A stretch of 64,000 nucleotides of DNA from Lentzea albidocapillata (lineage in GTDB: Bacteria > Actinomycetota > Actinomycetes > Mycobacteriales > Pseudonocardiaceae), in assembly GCF_000719115.1 (NCBI RefSeq), contig NZ_JOEA01000019.1, positions 1 to 64,000 of the forward strand, read 5' to 3'. Made by a program: the position numbers and the translations under genes. Shown piece after piece: positions 1 through 8,326 of the stretch; positions within the stretch are counted from its first letter, which is position 1; the number at the start of each line of letters is the position of its first letter. The notes below the pieces were generated by a model. It was not told the origin of the DNA and did not search any database. It saw only the letters and a list, made by a program, of their open reading frames with translations.

Positions 1-48
1 GATGGTACTGCACTGGTTACGGTGTGGGAGAGTAGGTCGCCGCCGAAC
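1..48 (+). rRNA. rrf: 5S ribosomal RNA, 3' end only
   Basis: The first 48 bases match the conserved 3' part of actinobacterial 5S rRNA: a GATGGTACTGC block, then GTGGGAGAGTAGGTCGCCGC and a CGAAC end. The 5' two thirds lie outside the window. A strong terminator follows within 10 bases, as expected at the end of an rRNA operon, so 16S and 23S should lie immediately to the left. Confidence 0.9.
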
Positions 49-55
49 TTAATTT

Positions 56-100
56 GCCCTGCGGGTTGAGCGCCACAAGCGCTCCCCGCAGGGCTTTTTC
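56..100 (+). terminator. rRNA operon rho-independent terminator
   Basis: Two stacked perfect stems: 56-65 pairs with 85-94 (GCCCTGCGGG/CCCGCAGGGC) and 68-73 with 79-84 (GAGCGC/GCGCTC). The loop is CACAA, and the run CTTTTTC follows. This is a classic intrinsic terminator just after the 5S rRNA. Confidence 0.9.
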
Positions 101-242
101 ATGTCCGCGTGCATGTGGTCCTGTGTTCATTGAGCGGCTGTCCGGGTGATGAGACCCCGGCGAGCGGGTGACGTGGGTCAAGCTCGGGTTGTACCTCCCT
201 ACCGTGATCGTCATGAACGAGCAGTGGGTAGGGGAGGCACCT

Positions 243-377
243 TTGCGGTGGCGAGCGCGCAGGAGGCGGGGCAGGCACGCCCGCGAGCCCGCGCCGTCCT
301 CGCAGTCGATCCTGCCCGCAGTGCTCGGCGTCGTGCTGCTGGTGTGCCTGATCCTCCTCCTGCTGACTTACCTCTAG
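243..377 (+). CDS. Small single-pass membrane protein
   Basis: A 44-residue protein of unknown function. It has a very basic N-terminal part (RWRARRRRGRHAR), then one membrane segment near residues 23-43 (a Leu/Val run ending LILLLLTYL), suggesting a C-terminal membrane anchor with a cytosolic basic head. I chose the TTG at 243 because GGGGAGG sits 5 bases upstream. GTG at 249 is also possible, and ATG at 213 would add ten residues but has no ribosome binding site. I do not recognise a family. Confidence 0.4.
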   Translation: MRWRARRRRGRHAREPAPSSQSILPAVLGVVLLVCLILLLLTYL

Positions 378-379
378 TC

Positions 380-970
380 CTAGCGGGACTGCAGCGCGTC
401 GAGCGCCACGGCCTGAGCGATCACGAGCCGGCGGTCGACGCCAGGATCCTGGATCGAGACCAGGTAATGGTCGCGAAGCCAGGTCTTCTTGTCGACGCTG
501 AACACGGGCGTGCCGTTCTCCGTGACGAAGTCAAAGTGATACCGCATGGGGAACGGCGCATCTCCGATCACCGGGATCCACTGCCACAGCCGGCGGAAGC
601 CCGCGAGGAACTTGTTCCGCTCCGCTCCGGTCGCCTGACCCCAGCCCTGCTGCTCCAGGTGCCAGGTGGAGCGCAGCAGCGACTTCGCGAAGTTCTTGCG
701 GAACAACCCGATCGACCTGCCCTGCCCGTCCGTCACGTCGTAGCCGCCGCCCAGGTCGAGTACCTTGCGCGCGTTGAACTCGAACAGCACCTGGCTCTTC
801 GACGAGTCGGTGTAGATCGTGACCCGCTCCTTGATCTTGAGCCTCTTCTGCTCGGCGAAGCCGACCAGCTGGCCCGGTGCACCGTTGTCGTCGACGAACA
901 CCTCGTACCGGTTGACCATGAACGTGACCTTCTGGTGCACATGCAGGACGTGCACGTTCTGGAGACTCAC
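380..970 (-). CDS. LURP-one-related / scramblase-like protein
   Basis: A 196-residue protein resembling the LURP-one-related (tubby C-terminal-like) family: a beta-rich, lipid-scramblase-like fold with short repeats of the type VNRYEVFVDD, VLFEFNARKVLDLGGGYDVT and FSVDKKTWLRDHYLVS. No signal peptide or membrane helix is visible, so it is probably cytosolic or peripheral. It starts at a GTG that overlaps the TGA of the upstream MazG-like gene (GTGA), so the two are translationally coupled. Bacterial members have no well-defined function. The family call is from pattern recognition and is fairly good; the role is unknown. Confidence 0.7.
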   Translation of the reverse strand: MSLQNVHVLHVHQKVTFMVNRYEVFVDDNGAPGQLVGFAEQKRLKIKERVTIYTDSSKSQVLFEFNARKVLDLGGGYDVTDGQGRSIGLFRKNFAKSLLRSTWHLEQQGWGQATGAERNKFLAGFRRLWQWIPVIGDAPFPMRYHFDFVTENGTPVFSVDKKTWLRDHYLVSIQDPGVDRRLVIAQAVALDALQSR

Positions 971-1326
971 TGCTCACCCTTCTCGACTGGTACAGGGATC
1001 AGGCTTCCGGACGGGAACCGCCGCTCGTTGCGATCGATCTTGGCGAACGCGGCCTCGACGAGGTCGACACCGAGCTTGTCCGCCAGCCTGGTCAGGTAGT
1101 GCATCACGTCCGCGAGCTCGTCGCGGACGTTCCAGGCGAGTTCCGGGTCCTTCATCGCGTCCTGCGCCTCTTCGGGCGTCAGCCACTGGAAGAGGTCGGT
1201 GAGCTCGCCGACCTCCGCGGACAAGGCCATCACCAGGTTCTTGGGCGTGTGGTAGCTGTCCCAGTCGCGGGCAGCGGCGAACGCGCGCAAGGCGTCCCTC
1301 AGGTCCACGAGATCACGCTGACTCAT
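967..1326 (-). CDS. MazG-like nucleotide pyrophosphohydrolase
   Basis: A 119-residue all-alpha NTP pyrophosphatase of the MazG/dCTPase (RS21-C6) type, expected to hydrolyse non-canonical or excess dNTPs to the monophosphate. The metal-binding pattern is visible as EVGELTD near residues 38-44 and DELADVMHYL near residues 68-77. The N-terminal RDALRAFAAARDW and the tryptophan-rich DLFQWLTPEEA are typical. Length matches single-domain family members. It is the first gene of a two-gene unit with the LURP-one-like gene. Its biological substrate cannot be read from sequence. Confidence 0.8.
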   Translation of the reverse strand: MSQRDLVDLRDALRAFAAARDWDSYHTPKNLVMALSAEVGELTDLFQWLTPEEAQDAMKDPELAWNVRDELADVMHYLTRLADKLGVDLVEAAFAKIDRNERRFPSGSLIPVPVEKGEQ

Positions 1327-1414
1327 GCCCCACTAAGTACCACGTGGACGAACGAGCAAGGATGGCGGCTGTTCAGGCATGGATCGTCCGCGTCAACGTT
1401 GATTAGCTCTAGTC

Positions 1415-2215
1415 ATGTCAACATTGAGCGGAATCAACGCCTCGTCCATTCTCGTGCTCGGTGCCACCGGCAAGACCGGCCGCCGCGTCACCGACCTCCT
1501 CGGCTCCGCCGCACGCCCGGCGTCGCGGTCAGCGTCGACGAGGTTCGACTGGTCCGCGCCGGACACCTGGGAACCCGCAGTCGAGGGCACGACCGCCGGC
1601 TACGTCGTGCCACCGGAGAACCCCTTGCTGCTGGCCGACTTCGTGCGCGTCGCAGTGAAGGCCGGCGTCACCCGGCTCGTGCTGCTGTCGATGCGCGGCG
1701 CTCCCGGCGACGACCCGTTCGAGTCGGCGATCAAGGAGTCGGGTGTGGAGTGGACGATCCTGCGGCCCACGTGGTTCATGCAGAACTTCGACGAGGACAT
1801 GTTCGCCGCGCCCGTCCAGCAGGGTGAGCTCGCTGTGCCCGCCGGTCAGGGCGTCCACCCGTTCATCGACGTGGTGGACATCGCCGAGGTCGCGGTCGTC
1901 GCACTGACCCAGCCCGGTCACCACGGGCAGACCTACGAACTCAGCGGGCCCGAGGCGTTGTCGTTCGCCGAGATGCTGGCGCGGATCGCCGCGGTCACCG
2001 GAAACCCCATGCTGTACGCGGACATCGCGCCGGAGGCGTTCGCGGCTGCGATGCGCGGGCTCGGCTACCCGGACGAGATCGCGGATCTCGTCACGATGCT
2101 GCTCGTGCGCATCCGCACGGGAGAAGAGGCGCACCTGTCCGACGGCGTGCAGCGGGTTCTCGGCCGTGAGCCGCGGACGTTCGACGACTACTTGGGCAGC
2201 AGCAAGTTCGCCTGA
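1415..2215 (+). CDS. NmrA-family NAD(P)-binding protein
   Basis: A 266-residue atypical short-chain dehydrogenase. The dinucleotide-binding motif GATGKTGR is at residues 16-23 (ILVLGATGKTGR). A conserved central block, TILRPTWFMQNF, and the later YELSGPEALSF are typical of NmrA-like/ergot-alkaloid-cluster-like proteins. These either sense NAD(P) or reduce small substrates; which applies is not visible. It is monocistronic, and its last 28 bases overlap the convergent membrane gene at 2188-3105. Confidence 0.8.
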   Translation: MSTLSGINASSILVLGATGKTGRRVTDLLGSAARPASRSASTRFDWSAPDTWEPAVEGTTAGYVVPPENPLLLADFVRVAVKAGVTRLVLLSMRGAPGDDPFESAIKESGVEWTILRPTWFMQNFDEDMFAAPVQQGELAVPAGQGVHPFIDVVDIAEVAVVALTQPGHHGQTYELSGPEALSFAEMLARIAAVTGNPMLYADIAPEAFAAAMRGLGYPDEIADLVTMLLVRIRTGEEAHLSDGVQRVLGREPRTFDDYLGSSKFA

Positions 2216-3105
2216 AGGCCACGCGTGCCCTCATTGGTGATGACGGCTTCGCAGAGAGCGCGTCCCGTGCGGACGCGCCACTCCTGGGTCATGTCGCAGT
2301 AGCGAAGGCCCATCGCATACGTGAGTTGGCCGATGCACTCGCCTTCGAGGAGCACCTCCAGCGTGTGTTCACCGGTGTGAGACCCCTTAACAATTCTGCA
2401 GTCGCGGAGTTCGGCGATGACATGCACGGGAGTGCGGCCGTTGACCACACGATGCAGCACGTACTGGTGGGCGGGCTCGCCCATGACGGCGACCTGGTGT
2501 TCAGCCGGCAACGTCGGCGCCGTGCCGAGTGCCTCGTAGTCGAGCAGCAGCAAGCGCGGGGCGCCGAGATACAGGTGCACGCCATAGCGCTGGCCGCTCC
2601 CGATGATGCGGGCCGGGCACGAGCCGACCTCGCCGCGTTCGGCCAGGTCGAGCAGAAGAGACTGGTAGTCGGCTGCCTGCTCGCTGCGCAGGTAGCCGGC
2701 GGTGACCGCGGTGCCGTCGCCGCGCAGCAGGTCGACCCGTACCGCCGCGTGGTCGTGACGGCCGGCGGACTCCGGTACGAGCACCGCGGTCGCCAGGACG
2801 GACCTGTCGTCCCTGGGGTCGGACGCCGAGAGTCCGGCCACCTCCGCGATGGCGTCCTGGTGGTGCGCTTCGCCGACGATCGCGATGCGTCCGGCTGTCG
2901 ACAGGCGGCGAAGGCGTGAACGGGTGCGCGCCGGGACGATCTGATCAGCCGTGTTGTTCTTGGTGCCGATGAACATCAACGCGAACAGCGCGAGACCGAG
3001 GACGAAGCCCAGGGGGCCGAAAGCAACGGTCAGAACCAGCGCGAGCACGGCTACGGCGATCAGAACGGCGGCAGGCGAAGGCTCTGTACGTTGCTGCATC
3101 GTCAT
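2188..3105 (-). CDS. Membrane-anchored protein of unknown function
   Basis: A 305-residue protein with a hydrophobic N-terminal hairpin at about residues 12-46 (VLIAVAVLALVLTVAFGPLG, then LGLALFALMFIG) and a soluble C-terminal domain of about 250 residues. No catalytic motif is recognised in the soluble part. The start ATG at 3105 follows GTGAGG by 7 bases. Its 3' end overlaps the convergent NmrA-like gene by 28 bases. It looks like a real gene by third-position GC bias, with no family I can name. Confidence 0.6.
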   Translation of the reverse strand: MTMQQRTEPSPAAVLIAVAVLALVLTVAFGPLGFVLGLALFALMFIGTKNNTADQIVPARTRSRLRRLSTAGRIAIVGEAHHQDAIAEVAGLSASDPRDDRSVLATAVLVPESAGRHDHAAVRVDLLRGDGTAVTAGYLRSEQAADYQSLLLDLAERGEVGSCPARIIGSGQRYGVHLYLGAPRLLLLDYEALGTAPTLPAEHQVAVMGEPAHQYVLHRVVNGRTPVHVIAELRDCRIVKGSHTGEHTLEVLLEGECIGQLTYAMGLRYCDMTQEWRVRTGRALCEAVITNEGTRGLQANLLLPK

Positions 3106-3167
3106 GGGGCATCCTCACGACTCGGCTTCCCGTCACTCTCAGTGTCGGGGATGCCGGGCGATGTGTT

Positions 3168-3613
3168 TCACAGATCGCTCGTTTGGCCTAGCATGACGGG
3201 CTGAGTACTCCAGCCAGTGACCGATCTCTGTCGCGGATCGGGATCGTCCGCCAACGGTGAGTGAGGATTCTCCTCGGCGAGCTTCTCGACGTCGTCGACC
3301 GGCAGCAGCCACGGCCGAGCGCCGCACGTCGCCGGTGACCGGCCACGACACGACCTTCGCCGCGAGCCACACGAGCCACACGAGCCACACGAGCGACCAA
3401 TGGCGTCGCTACGGACAGCAAGGACTTCTCCCAGCCCGTCCCGGCGAGAAGGCCGCCGAAGGCGAGTGGCGCTGATGGCAGCAACGCGATGCACTGCTTG
3501 CCCGGCAGCGACCGCTGGAACAGGTGCGACGACAGCGTCAGGTACCCGAACGGCACGCCGACGTAGTTGATCAGGATCAGCGGCACGGCAACGAGATACC
3601 GCACGAACATCAT
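3168..3613 (-). pseudogene. Small membrane protein gene broken by two frameshifts
   Basis: It starts 18 bases after the XRE/ImmA-like gene, at an ATG preceded by GGGGCAG. The first frame gives a clear membrane protein start (MMFVRYLVAVPLILINYVGV, then FGGLLAGTGWEKSLLSV). Near 3390 the good coding signal moves to a second frame (AAKVVSWPVTGDVRRSAVA). Near 3315 it moves to a third (WLLPVDDVEKLAEENPHSPL) that ends at the stop at 3168. Codon third positions are GC-rich in each successive piece. Two single-base indels, or sequencing errors, would explain this. A 9-bp triplicate repeat (3364-3390) sits at the first break. No family is recognised. Confidence 0.55.
3364..3390. repeat. Tandem repeat, 3 x 9 bp
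   Basis: GAGCCACAC is repeated three times without change at 3364-3372, 3373-3381 and 3382-3390. It lies inside the broken membrane gene, near the first apparent frame change. The unit is a multiple of three, so copy-number change alone would not shift the frame. Confidence 0.9.
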
Positions 3614-3631
3614 GTGCTGCCCCAGGTCGGA

Positions 3632-4531
3632 TCAGTGGACCAGGGTAAGGCGTGCGCGTCCTCTCGGCCCTGGTTCTCCGCCACCCGGTAGTGCGGTCAG
3701 CACTAGCCCGAACACCAGGCCGTTCAGTTCTTCCAGGCCCAGGTTCAGTTCTTTGGCCACGTGCAACGGTGTCGTGCCGTTCTCGCGGAGAACCCTGAAC
3801 ACCTTCGTGAGCAGCTTGGAGGTCTCCCGGCGCGTCATGCCGCCCTGCACGAGGCTGTGGACGTTCGCCCACTTCGTGAACTGGTCCCTGCCCACGTGCC
3901 AGTGCCGGTGGTCGGTGCCGGGCAGTTGTCGCTGGGGCATCAGGAACTCGGCGGCGAACTCGTGCGGCTCGTCGTGCCCGAGGAGCACGGCGAGCTGGAC
4001 AGCCGCGTCGAACCGGGCCTGCTCCGGTGTCGCCGACGGGGTGAGGAACACGAACGGTGTTCCGTTGTGCCAGCAGGAAAAAGCCATCTGCCCGGTGCAG
4101 TCGACCGGCAGTGAGAACACCCGCACACCGTGGGACTCGAGCAGCTGCACCATGTTCGGCGCCGGCCCGGTGGCGAGCCGCCACACGTCACGCGTGCCCT
4201 GCGGCGAGGTGCGCGGCGCCGGCAGGTCGGGCTGGGGGAGCACGAACAGCCGGTCCAGCCACCCGTTGAACTCGATCGCGAGCTGCGCCGCCGCCGTCGC
4301 CTGCGCGTCGTGCGGCGCGTTCTGCGGCCGTGGCGGTTCCGGTGCCGTCAGGAACTCGGCCGGGAAACCGAGCGCACCCGCCAGCGATTCGACGGCGGCG
4401 GTCTTGGGCCTGCGCTGCCCACGCTCGTACTCGCCGATGGCCCGTGCCGGCACGCCCGACTTCCGCGCCAGCTCGGCCGCGGTGAGTCCGCGCCGGGTGC
4501 GGGCGAGCGTGAGTCGCGAGGGCGTGAGCAT
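3632..4531 (-). CDS. XRE-family regulator with ImmA/IrrE-like C-terminal domain
   Basis: A 299-residue protein. Residues ~5-60 are a Cro/C1-type helix-turn-helix (LARTRRGLTAAELARKSGVP, YERGQRRPKTAA). The rest resembles the ImmA/IrrE metallopeptidase domain, with its conserved HEFAAEFLMP element. The zinc-binding HExxH that should precede that element is absent: the region reads AAVQLAVLLGHDEP. The peptidase activity is therefore probably lost and the domain may act only as a sensor. Classical members cleave a repressor to release mobile-element or stress genes. It is followed 18 bases later by a frameshifted membrane gene, likely its operon partner. Confidence 0.75.
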   Translation of the reverse strand: MLTPSRLTLARTRRGLTAAELARKSGVPARAIGEYERGQRRPKTAAVESLAGALGFPAEFLTAPEPPRPQNAPHDAQATAAAQLAIEFNGWLDRLFVLPQPDLPAPRTSPQGTRDVWRLATGPAPNMVQLLESHGVRVFSLPVDCTGQMAFSCWHNGTPFVFLTPSATPEQARFDAAVQLAVLLGHDEPHEFAAEFLMPQRQLPGTDHRHWHVGRDQFTKWANVHSLVQGGMTRRETSKLLTKVFRVLRENGTTPLHVAKELNLGLEELNGLVFGLVLTALPGGGEPGPRGRARLTLVH

Positions 4532-4602
4532 GATCCGGTCATTGTCGCTGGTGGCGCGGCGGACTGCCAGGCGGGTCCTGGTGCACCGGCCGGATCAGCG
4601 TG

Positions 4603-4638
4603 GCTCGGCTGTTCGGCGTAGCTCGGCTGTTCGGCGTA
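4603..4638. repeat. Tandem repeat, 2 x 18 bp
   Basis: Two perfect copies of GCTCGGCTGTTCGGCGTA at 4603-4620 and 4621-4638, followed by a partial third copy starting GCTTCGG. It lies between the divergent XRE gene and the membrane gene at 4650, in the likely promoter region of both, and could be a regulator binding site or simple slippage. Confidence 0.85.
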
Positions 4639-4649
4639 GCTTCGGGGAC

Positions 4650-4940
4650 GTGGTGCGGAAGGATCATGACCTGTTGCGGGACTCGCTCGCGCGCAGCGCC
4701 TCTTTCGGGGCCTGGCTGCTCGGCCTGCTGTTCTTGGGGCTGTCGGTCGTCGGCCTGATGCGGTGGCCGCACTGGGTGTGGATGGCACCGATCATCTGCG
4801 CGGTGCTCGCACTGGCGGCCACCTACCGACTGCGTCTCCTGGGCGGGCCGATCCTGCTCGGCGTGCTGACCCTGGTGCTGCTGGCAGGCGCCGCCGCACT
4901 GACCCACGTCGCCGTCGGCGTCGCCCGGCCGATGTCCTAG
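4650..4940 (+). CDS. Small integral membrane protein
   Basis: A 96-residue protein with a short charged N-terminus (VVRKDHDLLRDSLARS) and three predicted membrane segments at about residues 22-38, 45-62 and 66-88. I recognise no catalytic residues. Adjacent GTG codons at 4650 and 4653 are both possible starts and neither has a strong ribosome binding site. It ends by overlapping the convergent gene at 4937. Function unknown. Confidence 0.5.
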   Translation: MVRKDHDLLRDSLARSASFGAWLLGLLFLGLSVVGLMRWPHWVWMAPIICAVLALAATYRLRLLGGPILLGVLTLVLLAGAAALTHVAVGVARPMS

Positions 4941-5569
4941 CGGCGGAGCGCGATCGGGAAGTCCACCTCCTCCGGACCGTCCACATTGGGCGCCTTGAGC
5001 TGCGGGAACTCCATCGGCGGCAACGGAATCCGATGTGCCCACCGCTCGATGATCTGGTTCTGCGGCGTCGGCTCCGGCTGCGACACCTCGCGCAACACCA
5101 CGAGCCGGTCTTCGAGCTGCAGTGGATACGTCACCAGGAACCACAACTTCAGCCCCTCGGTGCGCACGTTCTCGAACAGCGCGAACTGGTCGTGGTCGTT
5201 GTCCCGCATCATCGCCGCGAGGGCGGGCCCCTTCGCGTAGTCGCTGCGCAACGGAGCCTCCGGCGACCCCGTGCCCCTGTTGCCCTGCAACGTGCCGAGC
5301 AGCACCGGGCGCGACGGGTGCCGGATCAGCCCGGCGTTCCAGTGGTCGAGGCGCTGCCACCCCTCCGCCGCCAGCAACTGCCGCAGCGTGCCCACCCGGT
5401 GGATCCAGTCGAGCAGGCCCGGCGCGTTGGTCGGCCCGAACGGCGGCGAGGCGGCGCGCGCGTCGATGCCGGCGGCGATCGCCCGGTCCAGGATCGCGGT
5501 GCGCAGGCCCAGGTCGGCGAGCCTGTCGCCGGCGGTGGGGGTGAGCTTGCGGAAGGCGGCGTTGGTCAT
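4937..5569 (-). CDS. Conserved-looking protein of unknown function
   Basis: A 210-residue soluble protein with balanced composition and strong GC third-position bias throughout, so clearly coding. Features include an N-terminal helical part (LADLGLRTAILDRAIAAGID), a central segment HWNAGLIRHPSRPVLLGTLQ, and a Pro-rich C-terminus (IPLPPMEFPQLKAPNVDGPE). There is no signal peptide, membrane helix or known motif. It starts at ATG 5569 without an obvious Shine-Dalgarno, so it may be leaderless. I cannot assign a family. Confidence 0.6.
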   Translation of the reverse strand: MTNAAFRKLTPTAGDRLADLGLRTAILDRAIAAGIDARAASPPFGPTNAPGLLDWIHRVGTLRQLLAAEGWQRLDHWNAGLIRHPSRPVLLGTLQGNRGTGSPEAPLRSDYAKGPALAAMMRDNDHDQFALFENVRTEGLKLWFLVTYPLQLEDRLVVLREVSQPEPTPQNQIIERWAHRIPLPPMEFPQLKAPNVDGPEEVDFPIALRR

Positions 5570-5695
5570 GGGCCGACGGTAGCGACGGGGTCTGACATTT
5601 CCGGGAAACTGCTGGTCATGCGCTGCACTCGCCGCGTCGGCACAGCGCCGGAACTGGCGATCGGGCGAGCGCTGTACCAGCAGCCTTTCTCCCGG

Positions 5696-8326
5696 TCAGG
5701 CCGCCACCGGAGTGAGCTGGTGCAGCACGTCCTGCTCACCCAGCCGCTCGTGCGCCCACTCGGCCACCGCCGCGTCCTGCGCGAACAGGACGATCTGCCG
5801 GTCCGCGGACAGCTGCAGCAGCAGGTCCAGGACGGCGCGCGTGCGGGCGCCGTCTGCCTGCACGGTGACGTCGTCCAGCAGCAGTGGGCAGGATTCGGTG
5901 GCGAGGTGCTGGGCGAGGGCTACGCGCAGCAGTAGGTAGATCTGTTCTGCGGTGCCGAGGGACAGGCGTGAGGCCTGGTGCCACGACTCGGAGGCCGCGC
6001 ACACGCGCACGGTCAGAGTTGACGGGTCCACGGCGGCGTCCACGTAACGGCCGTCGGTCACCGTGGGCAGCCACGTTCGGAGTGTGTTCTCCAGGGCCGG
6101 TGCGATGGTGCTGTGCACCTTCTCGCGGGCCGCGGTCAGGTAGCGGGAGGCGAGGCCGATGGCTTCCACCTCGGCGGTGATCTCGGTGAGGACCGCTGTG
6201 GCGGCCTGCATGGCTTCTTCCGCGTCCGGGACGCTGGGCAGGGCGCGGGCCAGTTCGGCGACGGTGGCCGCGAGGGAGTCCGCGGCGTCGGCCAGGGCCG
6301 GGTCCACCGGGTCGCAGGCGGCGTAACGGGCGGCTGCTTCCAGCAGGGTGGCGTGGTGGGTCTGGGCGGCTGAGTGGGTGGTTTCCAGGTCGTCCAGGGT
6401 GCCCGCGGCGATCAGGGCCTGGAGTTCGGCCCACGCGTTGCGTTCGTCCTCGGCCTCGCGCAGCAGGCGGTCCCAGCCGCGTTGCCACTCGGCGATCGCG
6501 CGGAGGAGGTCCTCTGGGCGATCGCCGGTGCCGCCGATCGCGGTGACGGCTTCGCGCAGCAGGTTCAGGGCTCGGGTGTGTGCGGCGGTCGCCTCGGCGA
6601 CGGTGGCCTCGGCGAGGCGGCGGTCTGCCAGGGTTTGGGACAGCTGGGGGCGTTGGGCGGCCATCGACGCCTGGCGTGCGCGCACCTTGCAGTCGGTCTC
6701 GTAGTCCACCAGCAGGTCCGGCACGGTCATCGCGGCGTCGGTCTTGCCGCGTGCGGCGAGTTCCACGCGGATGGCTTTCTCGGTGCGGGCGACCTCGGAC
6801 ACCAGGTCGGCGTGTTCGGCCTCCCAGGCGGGGCGATTGGCCAGGCGCCACAACGTTTCACGGTCCGCGGGCACGCCCAGGGCCGCGCACTCGGCCGCCG
6901 CCTCGTCGTGCACGCGCGCGGCTTCCACGGCCACCGCGCGCTGTCCCTCGGCCTCGGCCATAGTGCGGTCCGCGCTGAACAACACGCTCCGCGCCTGGGT
7001 GGCGGTGGCCGCGCGTTCGGCGGCGAAGGTCACGGCGGTCTCGCGTGCACCGGCGTTGCCGCGGGACATCGCGCCACCGACACCGGCCACCAGCGCGGCG
7101 ACGAGGACACCGAGGGAGGCGAGTTGCTGGCCGGTCAGGAACAGCAGCAGGCCCACCAGGCTCGTGAGGCAGCTCAGGGCCAGCAAAGCGTTGCGCAGGA
7201 ACGGGTTCGGCACCGCGATCTCCTGCATGTGCGCCGTTGCCACGTCCGCCTCGACCTGGGTGCGGGCCGCGACGGCGGCTGCCTCGTCCTGGTACTGGCG
7301 GGCGTTGTCCACGTCGATCGACGCCGTGGTCAGGCGGCCACCGGCGGCCGGGTCCAGGCGCGTGGCGATGCCGCGCAGTACGGACGGTTCGGCGTTCGTC
7401 GGCGGTGACGGCCGGCGTTCGTGGTGCGCGGCGGCGACGGCGGACGCGGTCGCGTAGGCCGAGGCCACGACGCGGAGTTCGTCGTCCAGAGCGGTCTCGC
7501 CGACGGGAAAGTCCGGCAGGGCCGCGAGTTCGGCCTCGAGTGCCGCCGCGGACGGGCCCGGCAACACGCGCGGGGTCGGCGCGGCGCGCCACGCGGCCAG
7601 CGCGCGGTTGACCACGTGGGTCAGTTCCTCCTGCGCGGCGAGCCCGGACGGTGCCGAGTCGCCGAAGCGCTCCTGCAACTCGGCCAGCCGGTCCACCCTG
7701 GCGGAGATCGAGGCGAGCGACTCCGCGTGCTCCTGAACGGCCAGCCGGGCACGAGCGGCGGCGGCCAAACGGGCCTGCGCGCTCAGTTCCAGGTAACGGG
7801 TGTGCTCACGGCGAGCTGCGGCCAGATCGGTTTCGGCCTCGCGCAAGCGGTTCCGCGCGGCCCGCAACGCGTCCACGGGCGCGGTCAGCCGTTGCAACGC
7901 CTGTTCCACCGTGCCGTCCGTGCCTGCGGTGGCCGCTGCCCGGCGCAGGTGGTTCTGCAAGCCGTCCGCCGCGTCCAGCACGGTCAGCAGCTGTGCCTGG
8001 TCCACGCACGCGGTCGCGGCGAACGACATGCGGTCCAGCCCGACCCAGCGCGAGGCGTCCGGCGCCAGGTCGGCGTTGAGATCACGGTCCACCGAGACGA
8101 CCTCACCCGACTCCAGCGACACCGTGGCCGCCACCCGCCAGGACTCGCCGTGCCACGGACGGTGCCGCGCCGAGGGATCGCCGCACAAAGCCGCGCGGAT
8201 CGCGGCGTGCCATGACGACTTCGCGGACTCGTTCACGCCCGACACCACGGTGAGACCGGGCGCCAATGACAACGTGCGGTCGTGCAACGGCCCGAACGCG
8301 TGCGCGGTAACGGATTCGATCCTCAT
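5696..8326 (-). CDS. SbcC/YhaN-like AAA ATPase with a membrane segment
   Basis: An 876-residue SMC/Rad50-type ATPase. The P-loop at residues ~30-38 reads GVNESAKSS; the usual last glycine is alanine, which could weaken ATP binding. Long Ala/Arg/Glu-rich coiled coils fill the middle. At about residues 385-430 two adjacent hydrophobic segments (LLALSCLTSLVGLLLFLTG, LGVLVAALVAGVGG) interrupt the coil, as in Bacillus YhaN, so it may sit at the membrane. The C-terminal half has the signature LSLGTAEQIYLLLRVAL and Walker B CPLLLDDVTVQAD. It overlaps the nuclease gene by ATGA and is the last gene of a four-gene operon. Role in DNA end processing or defence is inferred. Confidence 0.8.
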   Translation of the reverse strand: MRIESVTAHAFGPLHDRTLSLAPGLTVVSGVNESAKSSWHAAIRAALCGDPSARHRPWHGESWRVAATVSLESGEVVSVDRDLNADLAPDASRWVGLDRMSFAATACVDQAQLLTVLDAADGLQNHLRRAAATAGTDGTVEQALQRLTAPVDALRAARNRLREAETDLAAARREHTRYLELSAQARLAAAARARLAVQEHAESLASISARVDRLAELQERFGDSAPSGLAAQEELTHVVNRALAAWRAAPTPRVLPGPSAAALEAELAALPDFPVGETALDDELRVVASAYATASAVAAAHHERRPSPPTNAEPSVLRGIATRLDPAAGGRLTTASIDVDNARQYQDEAAAVAARTQVEADVATAHMQEIAVPNPFLRNALLALSCLTSLVGLLLFLTGQQLASLGVLVAALVAGVGGAMSRGNAGARETAVTFAAERAATATQARSVLFSADRTMAEAEGQRAVAVEAARVHDEAAAECAALGVPADRETLWRLANRPAWEAEHADLVSEVARTEKAIRVELAARGKTDAAMTVPDLLVDYETDCKVRARQASMAAQRPQLSQTLADRRLAEATVAEATAAHTRALNLLREAVTAIGGTGDRPEDLLRAIAEWQRGWDRLLREAEDERNAWAELQALIAAGTLDDLETTHSAAQTHHATLLEAAARYAACDPVDPALADAADSLAATVAELARALPSVPDAEEAMQAATAVLTEITAEVEAIGLASRYLTAAREKVHSTIAPALENTLRTWLPTVTDGRYVDAAVDPSTLTVRVCAASESWHQASRLSLGTAEQIYLLLRVALAQHLATESCPLLLDDVTVQADGARTRAVLDLLLQLSADRQIVLFAQDAAVAEWAHERLGEQDVLHQLTPVAA

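Noticed and set aside
5613..5682. CTGCTGGT...ACCAGCAG inverted repeat between two minus-strand genes
   Set aside because: The arms are 8 bp but about 55 bases apart with only partial inner pairing and no T-run; too weak to call a terminator or operator.
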